Source of the DNA: Arbacia lixula
Taxonomy: Eukaryota; Echinodermata; Echinoidea; Arbacioida; Arbaciidae
Assembly: GCA_963669155.1 (NCBI GenBank)
Contig: OZ022597.1
Location: forward strand, 17,676,348-17,740,347
Reading direction: 5' to 3'
Length of the DNA stretch: 64,000 nucleotides
The notes beneath the pieces are model-generated. The model saw only the letters and a list, made by a program, of their open reading frames with translations, was not told the DNA's origin and made no database searches. Made by a program: the position numbers and the translations under genes. Shown one piece after another: positions 35,215-47,129 of the stretch; position 1 is the first letter of the stretch; the number at the start of each line of letters is the position of its first letter.

Positions 35215-35665
35215 TCCTACCAGACTTAGATTGTTGCAATGCTCTATATGGTCCACGCTTCTTTATGGAGTCCATCAGAATGATGGACTATAAGTTAATC
35301 CATGCAGCAACGTTTGGACGCCACCGAAATGTGGTTTCTCGGTAGGATGTTGAGAGTGTCATGGACTGATCATGTTACAAACGAAGATGACCTAGATAGA
35401 GCAAAGTCATTGCGAAAGTTACTTCAAACAATTGCCACAAGACAGATGAGTTTCCTAGGCCACGTACTTCGTAAGTATGCGCATGAGAAAGTCGCCCTTA
35501 CTGGTGATGTTCAGGGACGTAGATCAAGAAGACGACAGAGGCTGCCTTTCCTCTCTTGGCTTAGAGATGCCACTGGCACAAGACCCCTCAATATCATATG
35601 CCACCATGGCCACTGCCAACAAAAAGAGGAATTCATTCTGACATGCAACGTCAGATTCTGACAAG
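35215..35665 (+). mobile_element. RTE-type LINE, C-terminal fragment
   Basis: The frame 35302-35661 reads RLDATEMWFLGRMLRVSWTD, then HVTNEDDLDRA, RQMSFLGHVLRK and GRRSRRRQR, the conserved C-terminal segment of RTE-like elements. Just upstream, tatggtccacgcttctttatgg (LYGPRFFME) extends the homology in another frame. Gene C intron 4-5. Confidence 0.82.
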
Positions 35666-35756
35666 CTACTCCAATTGATTGATTGATACCATGAATAAAA
35701 ATGCTGTCGCTATAACGGGTCCGGTCCCCGTTTAGTTCCAGGATGAAGTAATGACA

Positions 35757-36060
35757 GTGAGGGCGCTGCGGTATAGTGGTGAGAGCTCATGACTCTTGCA
35801 GAGAGATCCTGGGTTCGAGCCTAATCCGGTGCGTACACCCTTGGAGAAGGTGTTTTGCTCATGTTTGTCCCTCTCAACTCAGGTGTAGTAAATGGGTACT
35901 TGGTGTACACAGGATTTACTCCTTATCTAATTAGACCAACTATCTTCTAGCGCTGAATACGGCTGCTTGGCTAAAACCAAGGTAATAACCAAACGCTTTG
36001 GGCATGTTGGGTAGTATTTCGTAGTATGAAAGCGCTATATAAAATCGGATTATCATTATC
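35757..36060 (+). mobile_element. tRNA-derived SINE
   Basis: The head has a box A-like TAGTGGTGAGAG (35774-35785) and a box B-like GGTTCGAGCC (35812-35821) about 26 bp apart, as in Pol III tRNA promoters. The tRNA-unrelated body follows, and the 3' end gaaagcgctatataaaatcg plus (ATT)-like tail resembles L2/CR1 LINE tails such as the gagcgcag end near 45240. Gene C intron 4-5. Confidence 0.8.
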
Positions 36061-36152
36061 AAACGAGGTCGGGTCCCGTGATGACAGAACGGCACTACCT
36101 TGAAGCCACTTGGATCCTGTACTCTATGCCACCTCTGTATTCATTACATTTG

Positions 36153-36317
36153 AAGGCCACCGCACACGACACGACTTTGCCACGGTTCTGCAGTCATTAG
36201 AGTCTACGTCTTGAAAGGTGACGTCACTTTCGTGCACAATTCCAATGCACGAGTCCTGCAATTCATCCATTCCGGCGCAGAGTTGTACGACTGAATCGTG
36301 TCGCCTTCGGTGGTCTT
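36153..36317. mobile_element. MITE family D1, complete copy
   Basis: AAGGCCACCGCACACGACAC at the left, GTGTCGCCTTCGGTGGTCTT at the right. It contains a CRE octamer at 36219-36226. Confidence 0.82.
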
Positions 36318-36465
36318 TAGAGAAGTAACATCGTCTTTCAAGGCAATTTTATCTTTACAAAAACAGAGCTGTCTGCATCATCTGAGGGCAAGATTCTGTG
36401 AGAGTGCAATGAAACTCGACGAAATATCGCTACAGTATCCAAGTTACCATTTCTTTAATACTCGT

Positions 36466-36640
36466 AAGGCCACCGCAGATGACACGATCAGTCGCACGAC
36501 TCTGCGACTGGCTGAATCGCTGCACCCGGTCATTAGATTTGTGTACATACGTGACGTCACATTTTCCGTCGGGGGGGGGGGGGGGGCCTTACGACTGCAG
36601 TTATTGTGTCGATATTATCCATGCGACACCGCTAGCCACC
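36466..36640. mobile_element. MITE family D1, second copy with poly-G
   Basis: It starts AAGGCCACCGCAGATGACAC, has a CRE octamer at 36552-36559, then a poly-G run and the ttacgactgcag block shared with 14030. The right end is degenerate. Confidence 0.65.
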
Positions 36641-36952
36641 CTTGGCAGGTGTGGTTGGAAATAGGGTGCTCGTTATAAACCGGGGTGGTATGCCTATGGC
36701 AGCGTCATCCCCTCCCCCCTCCCCCCGACCTCATACCCACACACCACTCTAGCACTGCGTATGAACTCTTATTGGAAGCACTCGCTACTCTGAAATCGCA
36801 AGAACATTTCTATATTGCACGTTGTACCTTTAGCTGACGATATATTGATTTGATTGGCTCTCTCCAGCAAGAGAATATCAGAGTATCTGTAGCGGGTGCA
36901 GTGCGTAATGTGAACTATCGTACGGTACGTACGATTGGATGTCCAGGGCGTC

Positions 36953-37250
36953 GTGTCACCAGGTTTGTGTAAGTTACGCACGACTTTTTTTCGGCAGGAG
37001 TTATGACCTATTCTTGTTCTAAATAAGGTATCCCAGTTTTTTGCTGTTTTACCCTAGTGGGAGTGAATTTCCTACAATTATAAGCAAATTTGACAAACTA
37101 TATTTTTTGTTCAGACACTTGCTAACATAAAGAATTTGATTTACAAAGATCAGATTTCAACTTTAGTTGTTGGGAATCAACAAAATTGAGAACCTAATTC
37201 AGCACAAGAACAGGGCACCACGTTCGTAGCTTACGAACAGCTTGGTGAAG
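36953..37250. mobile_element. MITE family F2, copy close to gene C exon 4
   Basis: gtgtcaccaggtttgtgtaa at the left and ttacgaacagcttggtgaag at the right are inverted. It ends 20 bp before the exon 4 donor boundary. Confidence 0.7.
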
Positions 37251-37269
37251 GCAGCGGACTAGGTCTTAC

Positions 37270-37495
37270 CCACAGCCAGGCAGTATAAGACGATGATACT
37301 GCGGACGAACACCAACGCCAGAATCACGCAGGCGCCGATGCCATAGACGATCATGAGTAGAAAGATCCTCGGGAACGGGATGGCTTCTCCGAGAAAGACG
37401 AACAAGAGATTTCCCCCCATCCTAGAGAACGACATGATGGAGATGATGGTCACCCCGGTCTGTTCCGTGAAGCCCACCGACAGCAGGTAGCTGAT
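37270..37495 (-). CDS. Gene C, SLC16/MCT-like transporter, exon 4 (TM8-9)
   Basis: This 226-bp exon has acceptor tttccctctccag and donor gtaaga. It encodes ISYLLSVGFTEQTGVTIISI, FSRMGGNLLFVFLGEAIPFP and a hydrophobic helix ending YCLAV. It is roughly 85-90% identical in DNA to gene B exon 4 over the first part. By eye Arg and Asn occupy the positions of the human MCT1 TM8 Asp and Arg. MITEs lie close on both sides (36953-37250 and 37524-38062). Confidence 0.9.
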
Positions 37496-37523
37496 CTGGA
37501 GAGGGAAAATACAGATAAACGTA

Positions 37524-38062
37524 CAGGGTATTCCATTTATAAAAGTCGTGAACTCAGTATGGTTAGGCAGTATGAAACATATACATGTATGAAATTTCGC
37601 AAAACAAACACATACCTTCACGATTTTGTTTTCAGGAATAGTGAAGAACTATTCTTACGCCCCACCCATAGTCTACATGGTCTACATTCAGAATCGTGTC
37701 GCCCCTGTCAGTGCGCGATGAGTCGGGCAGCTAGCACTGCTTGAATTGTACGCATACTCTGTTGTGTGGACAGAGGTTTGTAGGCTTCAAGAACCGGGAG
37801 GTTTTCGACGACCCGTTCAAAATTACCTCCAAATCTAGCGAACGCTATAATTCGGCTAAAAGTAGGTTTCCAGCTCTATTTTTGCAAAGGAATTTCAAGA
37901 ACCAAGAGAGTTTGGACGACCTGTCCGAGACCTCCTCCAAATCTAGCGATCGCTTTCATTCGGCTGAAAGTCGGCTTCCAGTTCTATTATTGGGAGGGAA
38001 TTTTCCATGTTTTTTTTTTTTTACAAACAAACAATTGTTTGACCTACAAAAGGGCTACCCTG
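37524..38062. mobile_element. Repeat family R3, copy 2
   Basis: It begins cagggtattccatttataaa and ends aagggctaccctg. The internal block cctccaaatctagcgaacgc occurs twice (about 37830 and 37938). Gene C intron 3-4. Confidence 0.65.
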
Positions 38063-38727
38063 TTTTTAATCCTATGTGTGACGGATAAATTCTCGCTCTA
38101 TGGGAGTGGTGTGTTACTAGTAAAAAACATCACTGGTGGCACTCAATAAAGTTAAGATGCAATGGCCAACAAGTTAACGCCATGCACTGCCAACGACTGT
38201 CATTGAATAGACGTAATTGTATCATAACCGATTTTCCAATTTTGATCGATATTATCTACTCATTTGATCTACTCATTCATCATATTGATAAGACATGGTA
38301 TGTATTGCCTATAATACAAAATGACACATTGTGATTATGTATGGGTTGCTAAAGGCATTTGGCCAAAAGCCTTTTAGAAGCAATGTTCTTCCAATTCAAA
38401 CCACTGTCGTTATTTTGATGAGATGTAATATCATCATCATTATTTCTCCAATGTTTCCTGACATTTCTTACTCATCTCAACAGTTAAATGTTTGATCCAA
38501 ACACATAATCTAGGCAGAAATAATCACAATCTTGAGATAATAGCGCCGTTCTTGTATAGCGCATAATACCATTGACAGGGTCTCTATGCGCTATGAGACT
38601 ATTACACCAATGTTGTTCAACTTATATTCGAATTTTATTCTCATAATTGTATTCTATTAACCGGATTTTCTCCCAATCCTCTCTAAGTACAGAAGTAAGT
38701 ACAATATTACAATCTGAGCTAATTCAC

Positions 38728-39347
38728 CATGTTCACATAGTAGAAGCAGTCACCGACAGACCCGAAGATCACTGCAACACAGATGAGCCAAAGCTCTGGG
38801 TAGGTCAGCGCTGTTGCAATTTTCTTGACCATGCTGTCTTTACTGAACGACTGTACACTAGCTTCGCAAAGCTTCGCCTCGCGTCTTCCACCTGGTGTTT
38901 CTTGTGAGACGCCACTGGGTTTCTTATTATTTGAAAACTTGTCAGAACGCTCATAGCCTTCTTCTTCCCGCTCTGAGAGTTGGATACAAGTCTCTTCATC
39001 GTCTTCACTCTCTTCTGAATCGGTTTCTGAATTGTTCCCGGGTTCCGCCGGATGGGAAGTCAAGTGAATAATCGAAATAGACACCTTTGCGTCCTTACCA
39101 TTGTTGAAATCATCCAGGAGGTTTTCATCTCGCGCGGGGATCTTGGAACACTGATTGAGATGGATTTTTGTCTCTGAGCTTTCCTCATCGTGGTCGCTGA
39201 TGTCAAGAGGCGATGCGGATGGCTCGACGAAAAACAGGGCGCAAGGGAGCCCGATAGCGAGTATGGCACTCCCGAAGACACGGAAGAGGAAGCGCCAGCC
39301 GTACTTCTCGATGACGAACGCATGAAGCGGGGCCAACGACAGTATTG
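38728..39347 (-). CDS. Gene C, SLC16/MCT-like transporter, exon 3 (TM5-6, central loop, TM7)
   Basis: This 620-bp exon has acceptor ggcttcgttgcag and donor gtgaat. It runs from AILSLAPLHAFVIEKYGWRF through TM6 (CALFFVEPS), a long acidic Ser/Glu/Asp-rich loop (including DSEESEDDEE), to TM7 (YPELWLICVAVIFGSVGDCF) and ends YYVNM in phase 0. The loop is about 10 codons longer than in gene B. The MITE at 39624-40101 sits in the upstream intron. Confidence 0.91.
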
Positions 39348-39623
39348 CTGCAACGAAGCCAATCGACATGTTCACATTTATTAGAAGATCGTATTAACAG
39401 TGGTGCACTTTGTCACCAGTATGGTGACCAAAGGATTAATTTAAATAAATAAAATTGCCCCATAAAATAACCTCTGCTTCCTTTGGGCTCCTTCCATATG
39501 ATTCTGTCCTTATTGTTTTTTTTTCTTGGTTTATCTTATTATGTTGATTTAATGGAAAATAAGCTGAGCTGAACTGAGCTGAACTAATATCCAAAGTGCG
39601 CCAGATCACAGAGAAGTGATATC

Positions 39624-40101
39624 TTAAAGGGAATCAGACCCGGCGCTCAAGAGGGCGTTATTCCATGTAAGCGCATGAGCGGACAGTACGTGTTGTCCAA
39701 TGACGGCAATGTTATTCGATAATTTCACCGGTTACGCAAATGCCATGTTCCGAATGCCCGAAGAATGTCGATTCTCAATCTAGGTATGCCGAAATACAGT
39801 TCGGCTCATGCTTCGGCGGCTGTTCCCTGCTGGCTCCGCCCACTTGCATACGGTACTTCCAGCTAGCACTCACGTACGTAGACTAGTACTAGTAGTAGTA
39901 CTCGTATGTGCTTGCATGCGTATGTAGCTAGCTGGCTGTGCATTGTGCATGCACGATAATACGTGAAAGGGCAAGCAACGCATATCCGCAATCTACCAGT
40001 TTGATTGACAGCGTTACTCGTCAAACTTCGGAACTAAGATGGCGATGATTGTGACGTCATCCAACAGCGCCCTCTTGAGCTCCGCGTCGAAATTCCTTTA
40101 A
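39624..40101. mobile_element. TTAA-flanked MITE in gene C intron 2-3
   Basis: TTAAAGGGAATCAGACCC with cgctcaagagggcg at the left, cgccctcttgagctccgcg and TTCCTTTAA at the right. It contains a CRE octamer at 40052-40059. Single copy in the window. Confidence 0.78.
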
Positions 40102-40382
40102 CCCTTTCCTATTTGATTAAAAATACGATCCCAAATTCTAAAGCGACGTTGCTGTCGACGAAACCTCTTATTGTGATATTATGCGAGAAAGGCCAGTTGT
40201 TTTGATTAACGTAGGTCAAGACACAAGAACAGATACGAAATACGATTCCTTAGGAATTTTCTCTGTGGCCCTCTCAATTATCCTCTTTCTTCCATTGCTC
40301 TCCTTTCTCCCCTTCGCCGTCATCACACTTTCTCTCCTTTCGCCATGTACCCAACGCTCCTACCTTTGACCTTGTGACCTAC

Positions 40383-40679
40383 CCAAACTAGATCCCGAAA
40401 AGACGAGAGCGGTGGCTCGCATGGTGTTTCTTGTCGGGAAGTGCATCACAATCAGGTCCAGGGTGCTGACACACACCATGCCAGCCCCTAACCCGACTAC
40501 AACGCCATACGTCCCGATGATAGGCTCGATACTCGGCATGAATGACGTCATAATCACCCCACCCGAAGACGCGGCGATGCCGAGGGCGGCAACGAGCCGA
40601 GAGCCGAAGCGTTCAACCAGGATTTTGACCAAGGGCGCCAGCAACGTCGTGCAGCTTATAGGAATGATACCAATCCATC
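40383..40679 (-). CDS. Gene C, SLC16/MCT-like transporter, exon 2 (TM2-5)
   Basis: This 297-bp exon has acceptor cttgccgacag and donor gtaggt. It encodes GWIGIIPISCTTLLAPLVKI, RFGSRLVAALGIA, MTSFMPSIEPII, GLGAGMV and FPTRNTMRATALVFSGSSL. The start of TM5 is split between this exon and exon 3. The Met-Thr-Ser-Phe codons contain a perfect TGACGTCA octamer, also present in gene B exon 2. Conservation with B is high and uniform, as expected of membrane helices under constraint. Confidence 0.91.
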
Positions 40680-41028
40680 CTGTCGGCAAGAAACAGCATG
40701 ATCGTTAAATGATACTAGAAATGTACGGTACATCATGTGAGAAAAGGAGGGATTCCATTCTGTCTAGAAGTTGTGGTAGTCTTAAAGAGGACTGTTGGTA
40801 TATGTTCAATGAAGGACTGATAGGGAGAGGGGGGGGGGGGGAGGGTTCTGAAATGGAATGTTTTAATCTTTCTGAGTGAGTCCTGAAAAGGACTGTTTAG
40901 GAGAGACTCTCATTAAAGTACGGAAAGCATACACCACACTTTCTGCTGGCGTCTACCTCCTACACCTGTTTCTTCCATTTTCCGAATTCTAGGTTAGAAA
41001 GATTTGAGGGAGAATAACTATTTCTCCC

Positions 41029-41244
41029 TAGAGTGCTGAAGTGGGTTTGTCAGATCGATTGTTACCCGGCTTCTGATTCTAAACACCATCACTCAATTGA
41101 GACTTTCACTGGGCCAACAGTGTTTAGCCGGTTTGTGTCTGACACACCCAATGTAGGTCCACGATTGGATCATTGCTGTTCACTCTACTCTTATTGTTTA
41201 GAACCAGTCGTCTTAACAACGTGCTCATATGACGTCACACACTA
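41029..41244. mobile_element. MITE family E, degenerate copy
   Basis: The left end tagagtgctgaagtggg and the right segment attgtttagaaccagtcgtc then atgacgtcacac match the family ends at 51562-51904. It has a CRE octamer at 41230-41237. Confidence 0.65.
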
Positions 41245-41718
41245 TATATATATATATGTATAAAATACAAACTACCATACACCGTCCCGATTGGTCTCTT
41301 CGTTGAATACATCAACAGGCGCTGAAAACACGGAGACATTCTGATCTGGGAGGTAAGAATACTTTTTGCATGATAAATTTTGATGTTGTTTTTTTCTTGA
41401 CCTGCTTGATTGCATGTTCGACACGCAACACAGAAATAGACTAAGTGTGTTAAAAAAAGTGTGGCAAAAAAAACAAAAAAACACTCTTCCTGTCCGGAGG
41501 GGACGAGCTCGACACGCTAGTAATTAGTCTGTGGGTACAGACCACTGTCAGTTTTTTAGTCTAAATCAAATATGTGTCTGAAACCGTTGAGACTTACTCT
41601 CATACATGTAACTTAACTTTGTTACAGAGTAGACGCTTCCAAACCCATCTTGTCTAATCTTTATCACCATAATTCATAAGTTCATACTATTGTAAAGAAA
41701 TTAAAACTACTTTCGGTT

Positions 41719-42188
41719 CTAAAGGGATAGGTCACCCTGGAATTTGGTTGGTTTCAATAAAAGAAGACACATGAAAAACAAAACTTATAAGTGAAGGTTC
41801 GATAAACATCCGTCAAAGAATTAGAAAGTTATGATCTTTTAAAGTATTGATTTTATGACGTCACGTGCGAGGTGCTCTCCCATTTGTTGTGTACTTTTTT
41901 ATCTCGAAAATGTGCATTTTCTCAAAATGATGTCCATCCTTGTAACTCTGCGTTTGATACATCATCAGAAATACTGTTTTACACACATACCTGTATGAAA
42001 AGAAATAATTCCGTTATAAAAACACAGAATTTGTGTAGTTATATTGTACATAACATATGAGAAAGCACCTCTCACGAGACGTCACAAAATTTAAGTTAAA
42101 ATTTAAGAACCTTTTTTTCCAATATGTTTCTTTAATGTTTCTGCTTTTATTGAAACCAACTAATTTCCAGAATGAGGTATCCCTTTTA
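41719..42188. mobile_element. MITE family A, full copy in gene C intron 1-2
   Basis: The left end taaagggataggtcaccctg pairs with aggtatcccttttaca at the right; ggttggtttcaataaaag pairs with cttttattgaaaccaact. CRE octamer at 41856-41863 and an inverted near-match (gagacgtcac) at about 42078. Confidence 0.8.
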
Positions 42189-42189
42189 C

Positions 42190-43250
42190 ATCCCATACAA
42201 AGGTTCAATAGGACGTCTTGGGCCACATATTTTAACTAATGCTGATATGATATACATAGTAATTATACTCATAACTTCCATGTATATCAGTATATTGAAT
42301 TGATATTCTGGTGTGAAGCAATACTTTCACAAATGAATGGTTAAGGAAGTTCCCTCTCAGTTGATTCTTAAAAAAATTGCGGACTCTTTTGTCTATTAGC
42401 TGTTAATTATTTGTGTATTTTTTGAAGGGGGGCGGGGGGGGGGGGTGGGGTTGTGTGTGTATGTTTGATGTTTTTATGTATTTTTAAAGTACGCATTTTG
42501 GTGTTACTTGTGTACTTTGGTTCATCTTACTGCTTGTCAATTTAAAGTGAACCATATGTTAAAGGTCATCACAACTTACAAGCCATCGGCTTTCTGGTGA
42601 TATCTTATACTAATTGTCCATGCACAATTGTTTACCTTTTTTGTTAAGAGAATGAAGAATTGAATTATTTCAGGCTGAATATTGAGATTCTAATTATTGC
42701 ATTTCCAATTATATTAAGTGATTTCCACAAGTTGTTATCATGGTTTTACCACCAACGCTCTAGGTGTCGAGCAAACTGCTTCTCTGTAGTGTTTGTGTAA
42801 AGTTCATGGGCCGACATACACCAATGGCACAAACAGCGATAAATGCCTTCTTTCCTGCGCTAATGTATGCCGGGAACCATATTATCACGTGATTAGGGCA
42901 ATTTAAATTTCCTGTTAATGTTACTACGAGCTAATAACTATTTCAAAGATATGTTTGTACATCTTTTAGTAGATGTACCCCATTTCATTATAGGTAATAT
43001 CGCTCAATTTCGTCACTTTGATGCAAAATATCATTCACTGATCTTCACGCAAAGTGAATGATTCTTTTTAGATCAAATCTGTTTTCCGTTCAAATATTCT
43101 TTTGTTGTGATTCTGAGATAAAAATCAATGATTTTTTGACAGCATCAGATGATTAATTTTGCGTCCCGTGAAGTTAATTCACGTTTAGTGCTCGGTCTGA
43201 GTTTAACCATCGTTGTGAGCACGGTCCACTGAGGGAACTAAAATTATAGA
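42190..43250. other. Gene C intron 1-2, nothing recognised
   Basis: AT-rich with a G-run at 42427-42450. No repeat family or exon could be supported. Confidence 0.45.
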
Positions 43251-43251
43251 C

Positions 43252-43686
43252 CGAGTGTCTTATTTGCAAAAGTCGTGAAATTCAGCAGGAATCGGGAGTA
43301 TGCCCCAACAATAAATTGTTTGAAAGTTTACTGCCATAGCTTCACGAAAATTGCCAGGAAAAGTGAAATACATGTACTATCCTCGATTACATTTGAACCG
43401 CAGCGAGCACGGTCTACAATCGTAATCGTATTGCCCCTTTTAGTGTGTGATGCCAACATTGCTCCCATTGAACGCATGCACCATGGAGAGAGCGGACCCA
43501 CAGCGTACAGTGGTCTCCAGTCTCTAGGCGAAAAGTTTCGGACGACCAGCCCAAAACCTCCTCAGAATCTACTGATCGCTTCAGTTTTCAGTTCTATTAT
43601 TGGGAGGGATGCTCTAATACGGTATATTCATTCATTTTCGTTGTGTTTACACTTGATTTTCTTTTAACCTGCAACTGGGACACCCT
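43252..43686. mobile_element. Repeat family R3, copy 3
   Basis: cgagtgtcttatttgcaaaagtcgtg at the left (see 37524 and 25924), ctgcaactgggacaccctg at the right. Shared inner block tctattattgggaggga. Confidence 0.68.
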
Positions 43687-43935
43687 GGTGGTATTCCAGA
43701 ATGATCTTAAGTGCTCACTTAGGAGAAATCTTATCCTAAGTCTAAGATTCTCCTAAGTGGTATTCCGGAACTCTCTTAAGTTTTATCCTGAGTCCGATCT
43801 TAAGTTTTCTCCTAAGTTTTCTCTTATCTTTATGCAAATTTATTCAAATCATAAAGTTAGGAGGATTGGTGTTCCAGAATGCTCTTAGCCCAGAACTTAG
43901 GAGAATATTCAGAATAATTCTGGAATACCACCCCC
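43683..43935. mobile_element. Foldback MITE (GGTGGTATTCCAGAATG ends)
   Basis: Left CTGGTGGTATTCCAGAATGA and right ATTCTGGAATACCACCCCC are inverted. The interior is built of repeated cttaggaga and tcctaagt blocks. Confidence 0.82.
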
Positions 43936-43936
43936 T

Positions 43937-44282
43937 GTCTTTAAAGATGGCCCGTCCCTTTAACAAACATCTGCAAACTTCTTGAAAGCTTGCACATACT
44001 TAGCACATATCTTTGGGATACCAACTGTGAAATTTTAAGGTCAGAGGTACTATAACTCGCGTAGAATAAATGAAAATCTAACTAGTTTTCACTGAGTTCT
44101 GACTATTTTCGTGGTACGAAAACACAAAGCTCGATCAATTATCGAAGATTATTTCCTCAGAACCGAATATTACGCTTTGTCGATTCCAGAGAAAGGTTAT
44201 ATATCCACTCTCTCTCAAATGATAACAAAGTCAGGGAACTTTCAGAATTAGGTCTGCAAAAGGGGCGGGTTACCTTTAAGGA
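43937..44282. mobile_element. MITE (TCTTTAAAGATGGCCCGTCCC ends), abutting the previous one
   Basis: The left end gtctttaaagatggcccgtc pairs with gggcgggttacctttaaggac at the right. A possible fragment is near 8999. It directly adjoins the preceding MITE. Confidence 0.7.
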
Positions 44283-44289
44283 CAGATGA

Positions 44290-45185
44290 TAGTGACTGAT
44301 ATAATCATTGAACAGAAGGGGTTGATATGTGGAAGGTGAACCACGGGAAAAAAGAGAGATACGTGTAACCATGGTAACGAGGGAGGGAAAAGACAGAGTG
44401 AGGAGATAGAAGATTGACATGATTTAAGAACGGATGAGGAAGGGAGTGAGGGAAAGTACATACCGGAGGGGAACTTGATAAGAACATATTACATACTTCC
44501 TTATGTCATGAATATCCGTTTATAATAACAATAAGGGGATGCGATTTATCATAACAAGAGGGAATGGGGCCCCGGGACGTGTCAAATATGTTTTCCACAT
44601 GTTAAGCAGAAGGCCTGTCCGTATTCACAATGGCAGTACAGACAATGATGTAATTATGAAAAACAAGAATACGGATACACGCTGATTTAAACAAACAGCT
44701 AGCATAATCGCATATATTATGATTTACTTTCCTTTCCACAAACACACCCAAAAAACAATTACTGCCAAACCCGGTTCAGTGTATCCCAGTTTGGGGGCCC
44801 TTATAAATCCAAACTCCTCATAAAAAGTTTGGAAAGTTTTTTGAGCCATCTATTTATCCTTTTTAAGACCTGTTTGTATGATTGTATGCATCAGTCCATT
44901 AGCTAATATCATCCTCTGTAAAATAACACCAATTCTGTAACAATCGGCTGCTTCACTGAGGAATATCTCCCCTTTGTTTGCAGGTGGGCAGAAATCAAAC
45001 GGGACATGTGCCTACCCCATCGATTATGTTGCTAATACATGAATAGGTGAATTATTTAATAGATACATAGATAATGGTTTATTAGGATAGAAAACAACAA
45101 CAGTAGAAAAAAGAAACACTTCGCGGATCGCAGGCCGAATTGCGTGTGACTGAACAATGTTACAGAGATGTTGCACACATCTAGA
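44290..45185. other. Gene C intron 1-2, nothing recognised
   Basis: No coding or repeat family evidence. Pyrimidine-rich frames on the minus strand near 44276-44487 look compositional. Confidence 0.4.
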
Positions 45186-45189
45186 GACA

Positions 45190-46080
45190 TGATAATAATA
45201 ATGATAATAATAAAAATAATAAAAATAAAAAATAATTTATAGAGCGCAGAAACTATATTTATATATTCTACTGCGCTGCAAGAGCTCCTAAATGCACTTC
45301 TACTACATAATTCTATATAATTTGAATCATGGTCAGAAATAAACTAGGTCAATGTTTAGAAAAAATAGGTTTTAACCACTGATCTAATGCTGTCTAATGT
45401 TTTAGATTTACTGATGTCTACAGGTAGTTTATTCCACAATCTAGGAGCTACACAAAAAATATGATCGGTCACCAACAACAATGTGTCTTCTGTACTGCTG
45501 AGATTATGACCACGGGTTTGACATTTACGATTCAGTAATTCATTAATGTATCTAGGAGCCTGACCATTTAGCGCTTTAGCGCTTTTAGCACCAACATCTT
45601 AAATTCAATTCTTTGGCGTATGGGTAGCCAGTGCAAGTCTCTTAACAATGGTGTAACATGGGCAAATTTTGGAAGATTACAAATCAATCTTGCACATGTA
45701 TTTTGAACCCGCTGCAACTTTACTCTCTGTGAGTCTGGTAATCCATATAGTACACTATTACAGTAATCTTATTTACTCGTAATGCATGTGTGAACTACAA
45801 TTGTCATGCTATCTTGATCAAAGTATTTACGAATGGGCCTCAGATCATAAATCATGTAATATGCTGATTTGCATACACTAATAATTTGTGGTCCCATGCT
45901 CAAGTGGGTATCAAATAACACTCCCAAGTTTCTCATGCTATGGGACGGTTTTACAGCAGTGTCACATACTGATATACTTAGGTAAGTAGATACTTAGATG
46001 AAACTTAGGTACTTGACGTGGAGTACCAATGACCAACAGCTCTGTGTTCTAATGATGGGTTTTACATTTATTATTAGTGA
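45190..46080 (-). mobile_element. L2/CR1-like LINE, 3' RT tail, frameshifted relic
   Basis: Reading the minus strand across shifts gives LGVLFDTHLSM, SVCKSAYYMI, DYCNSVLYGLPDSQRVKLQR, ARLICNLPKF, LRDLHWLPIRQRIEFK, NGQAPRYINELL and APRLWNKLPVDISKS, the standard post-RT region of L2/CR1-like LINEs. The 3' end (45190-45260) has tagagcgcag followed by an (ATT)n-like tail. No single frame stays open, so it is easily missed. Confidence 0.85.
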
Positions 46081-47125
46081 GATGAATCTAAATGTATCTG
46101 CATTCATCACATTATTACTAACTTTAGAAATATAAACAAATACAAATTATGCGCATGATTTTGGATGGAAATCATCATTTCAAGACTGAATTGAACGATT
46201 GCAATATAAAAACAAAAACATATTTGGTATGGTTTGTGCAGTCTTGTAGGGCAAATTTTATCGCATTAGAGCTTTTTTTTAATAACAAAGTGCGAGGACA
46301 GGATGAACAGCTCTATAATGTACTTTACAGATACTGGTCAATTTGGCACATTCTGTTAAGAGGCGAACTCGCAAACAAAGGAGAGGTACCCTGCCAAGGA
46401 GCAGCCGATTGTTGAAAGATTGGTGTCATTTTACAGAAAAGGAAATTAGCTGAATTACTGATGCATACAATTATACAAACAGATGTCATACCAATGAGAA
46501 ATAGATGGCTCAAAAACATTTCCAAACATTTTCGAGCGGTTTAGTTGACTTGTTACTTTCAAGGCATCTATATAATGAGGTGACCGACTTCTTCACATGT
46601 CCTTTTTTCTGTTCCCCTCCTTTTCTTTCGATCAAATATATGTTGTTTAACATCGGCGATTTCTCTCCGTGTGTTCACCCGTAAACCCCCTGTGTGTTGC
46701 ATTATTTTATCAGTGCACCCTTCTACGCACTCCTAACATTAAACCTGACCGTGGTATTGTTTATAAGCGTTTTTACTGATTTTCTCCTCTCCTTTTTTCA
46801 ATGAACTCCCTGGGTCTGCTGGAGGGTACTTGATCTTTTTGTGGGACAATGGGACATGGGACGTCTATAGACCAGAAATACGTAGTTGTGCAAAATGCGA
46901 ACGAAACACTTGAAGAGCCGAACAAACATGGGCGCACACGCAACAGTCTGCATAGGCTACCATTGGGGTATGGTTGGCTCTTAATTTCCTGCCTGGTTTA
47001 CTCGTGTTATGTAAGGGAGAAAACTTATCATGTTTATTGTTTGAACCAAGGATGTGCTACGCTTCACACATCCTTCCTTTGACCAGTGCCCTGTTGCAAA
47101 AAACTTACAATTTATATTAACTTTG
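46081..47125. other. Gene C intron 1-2, nothing recognised
   Basis: Short frames without motifs or splice context. Confidence 0.4.
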
Positions 47126-47129
47126 CTAC

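Noticed and set aside
35757-35830. Possible tRNA gene
   Set aside because: Only box A and B-like motifs are present; no full cloverleaf could be folded by eye, and the SINE body and tail follow.
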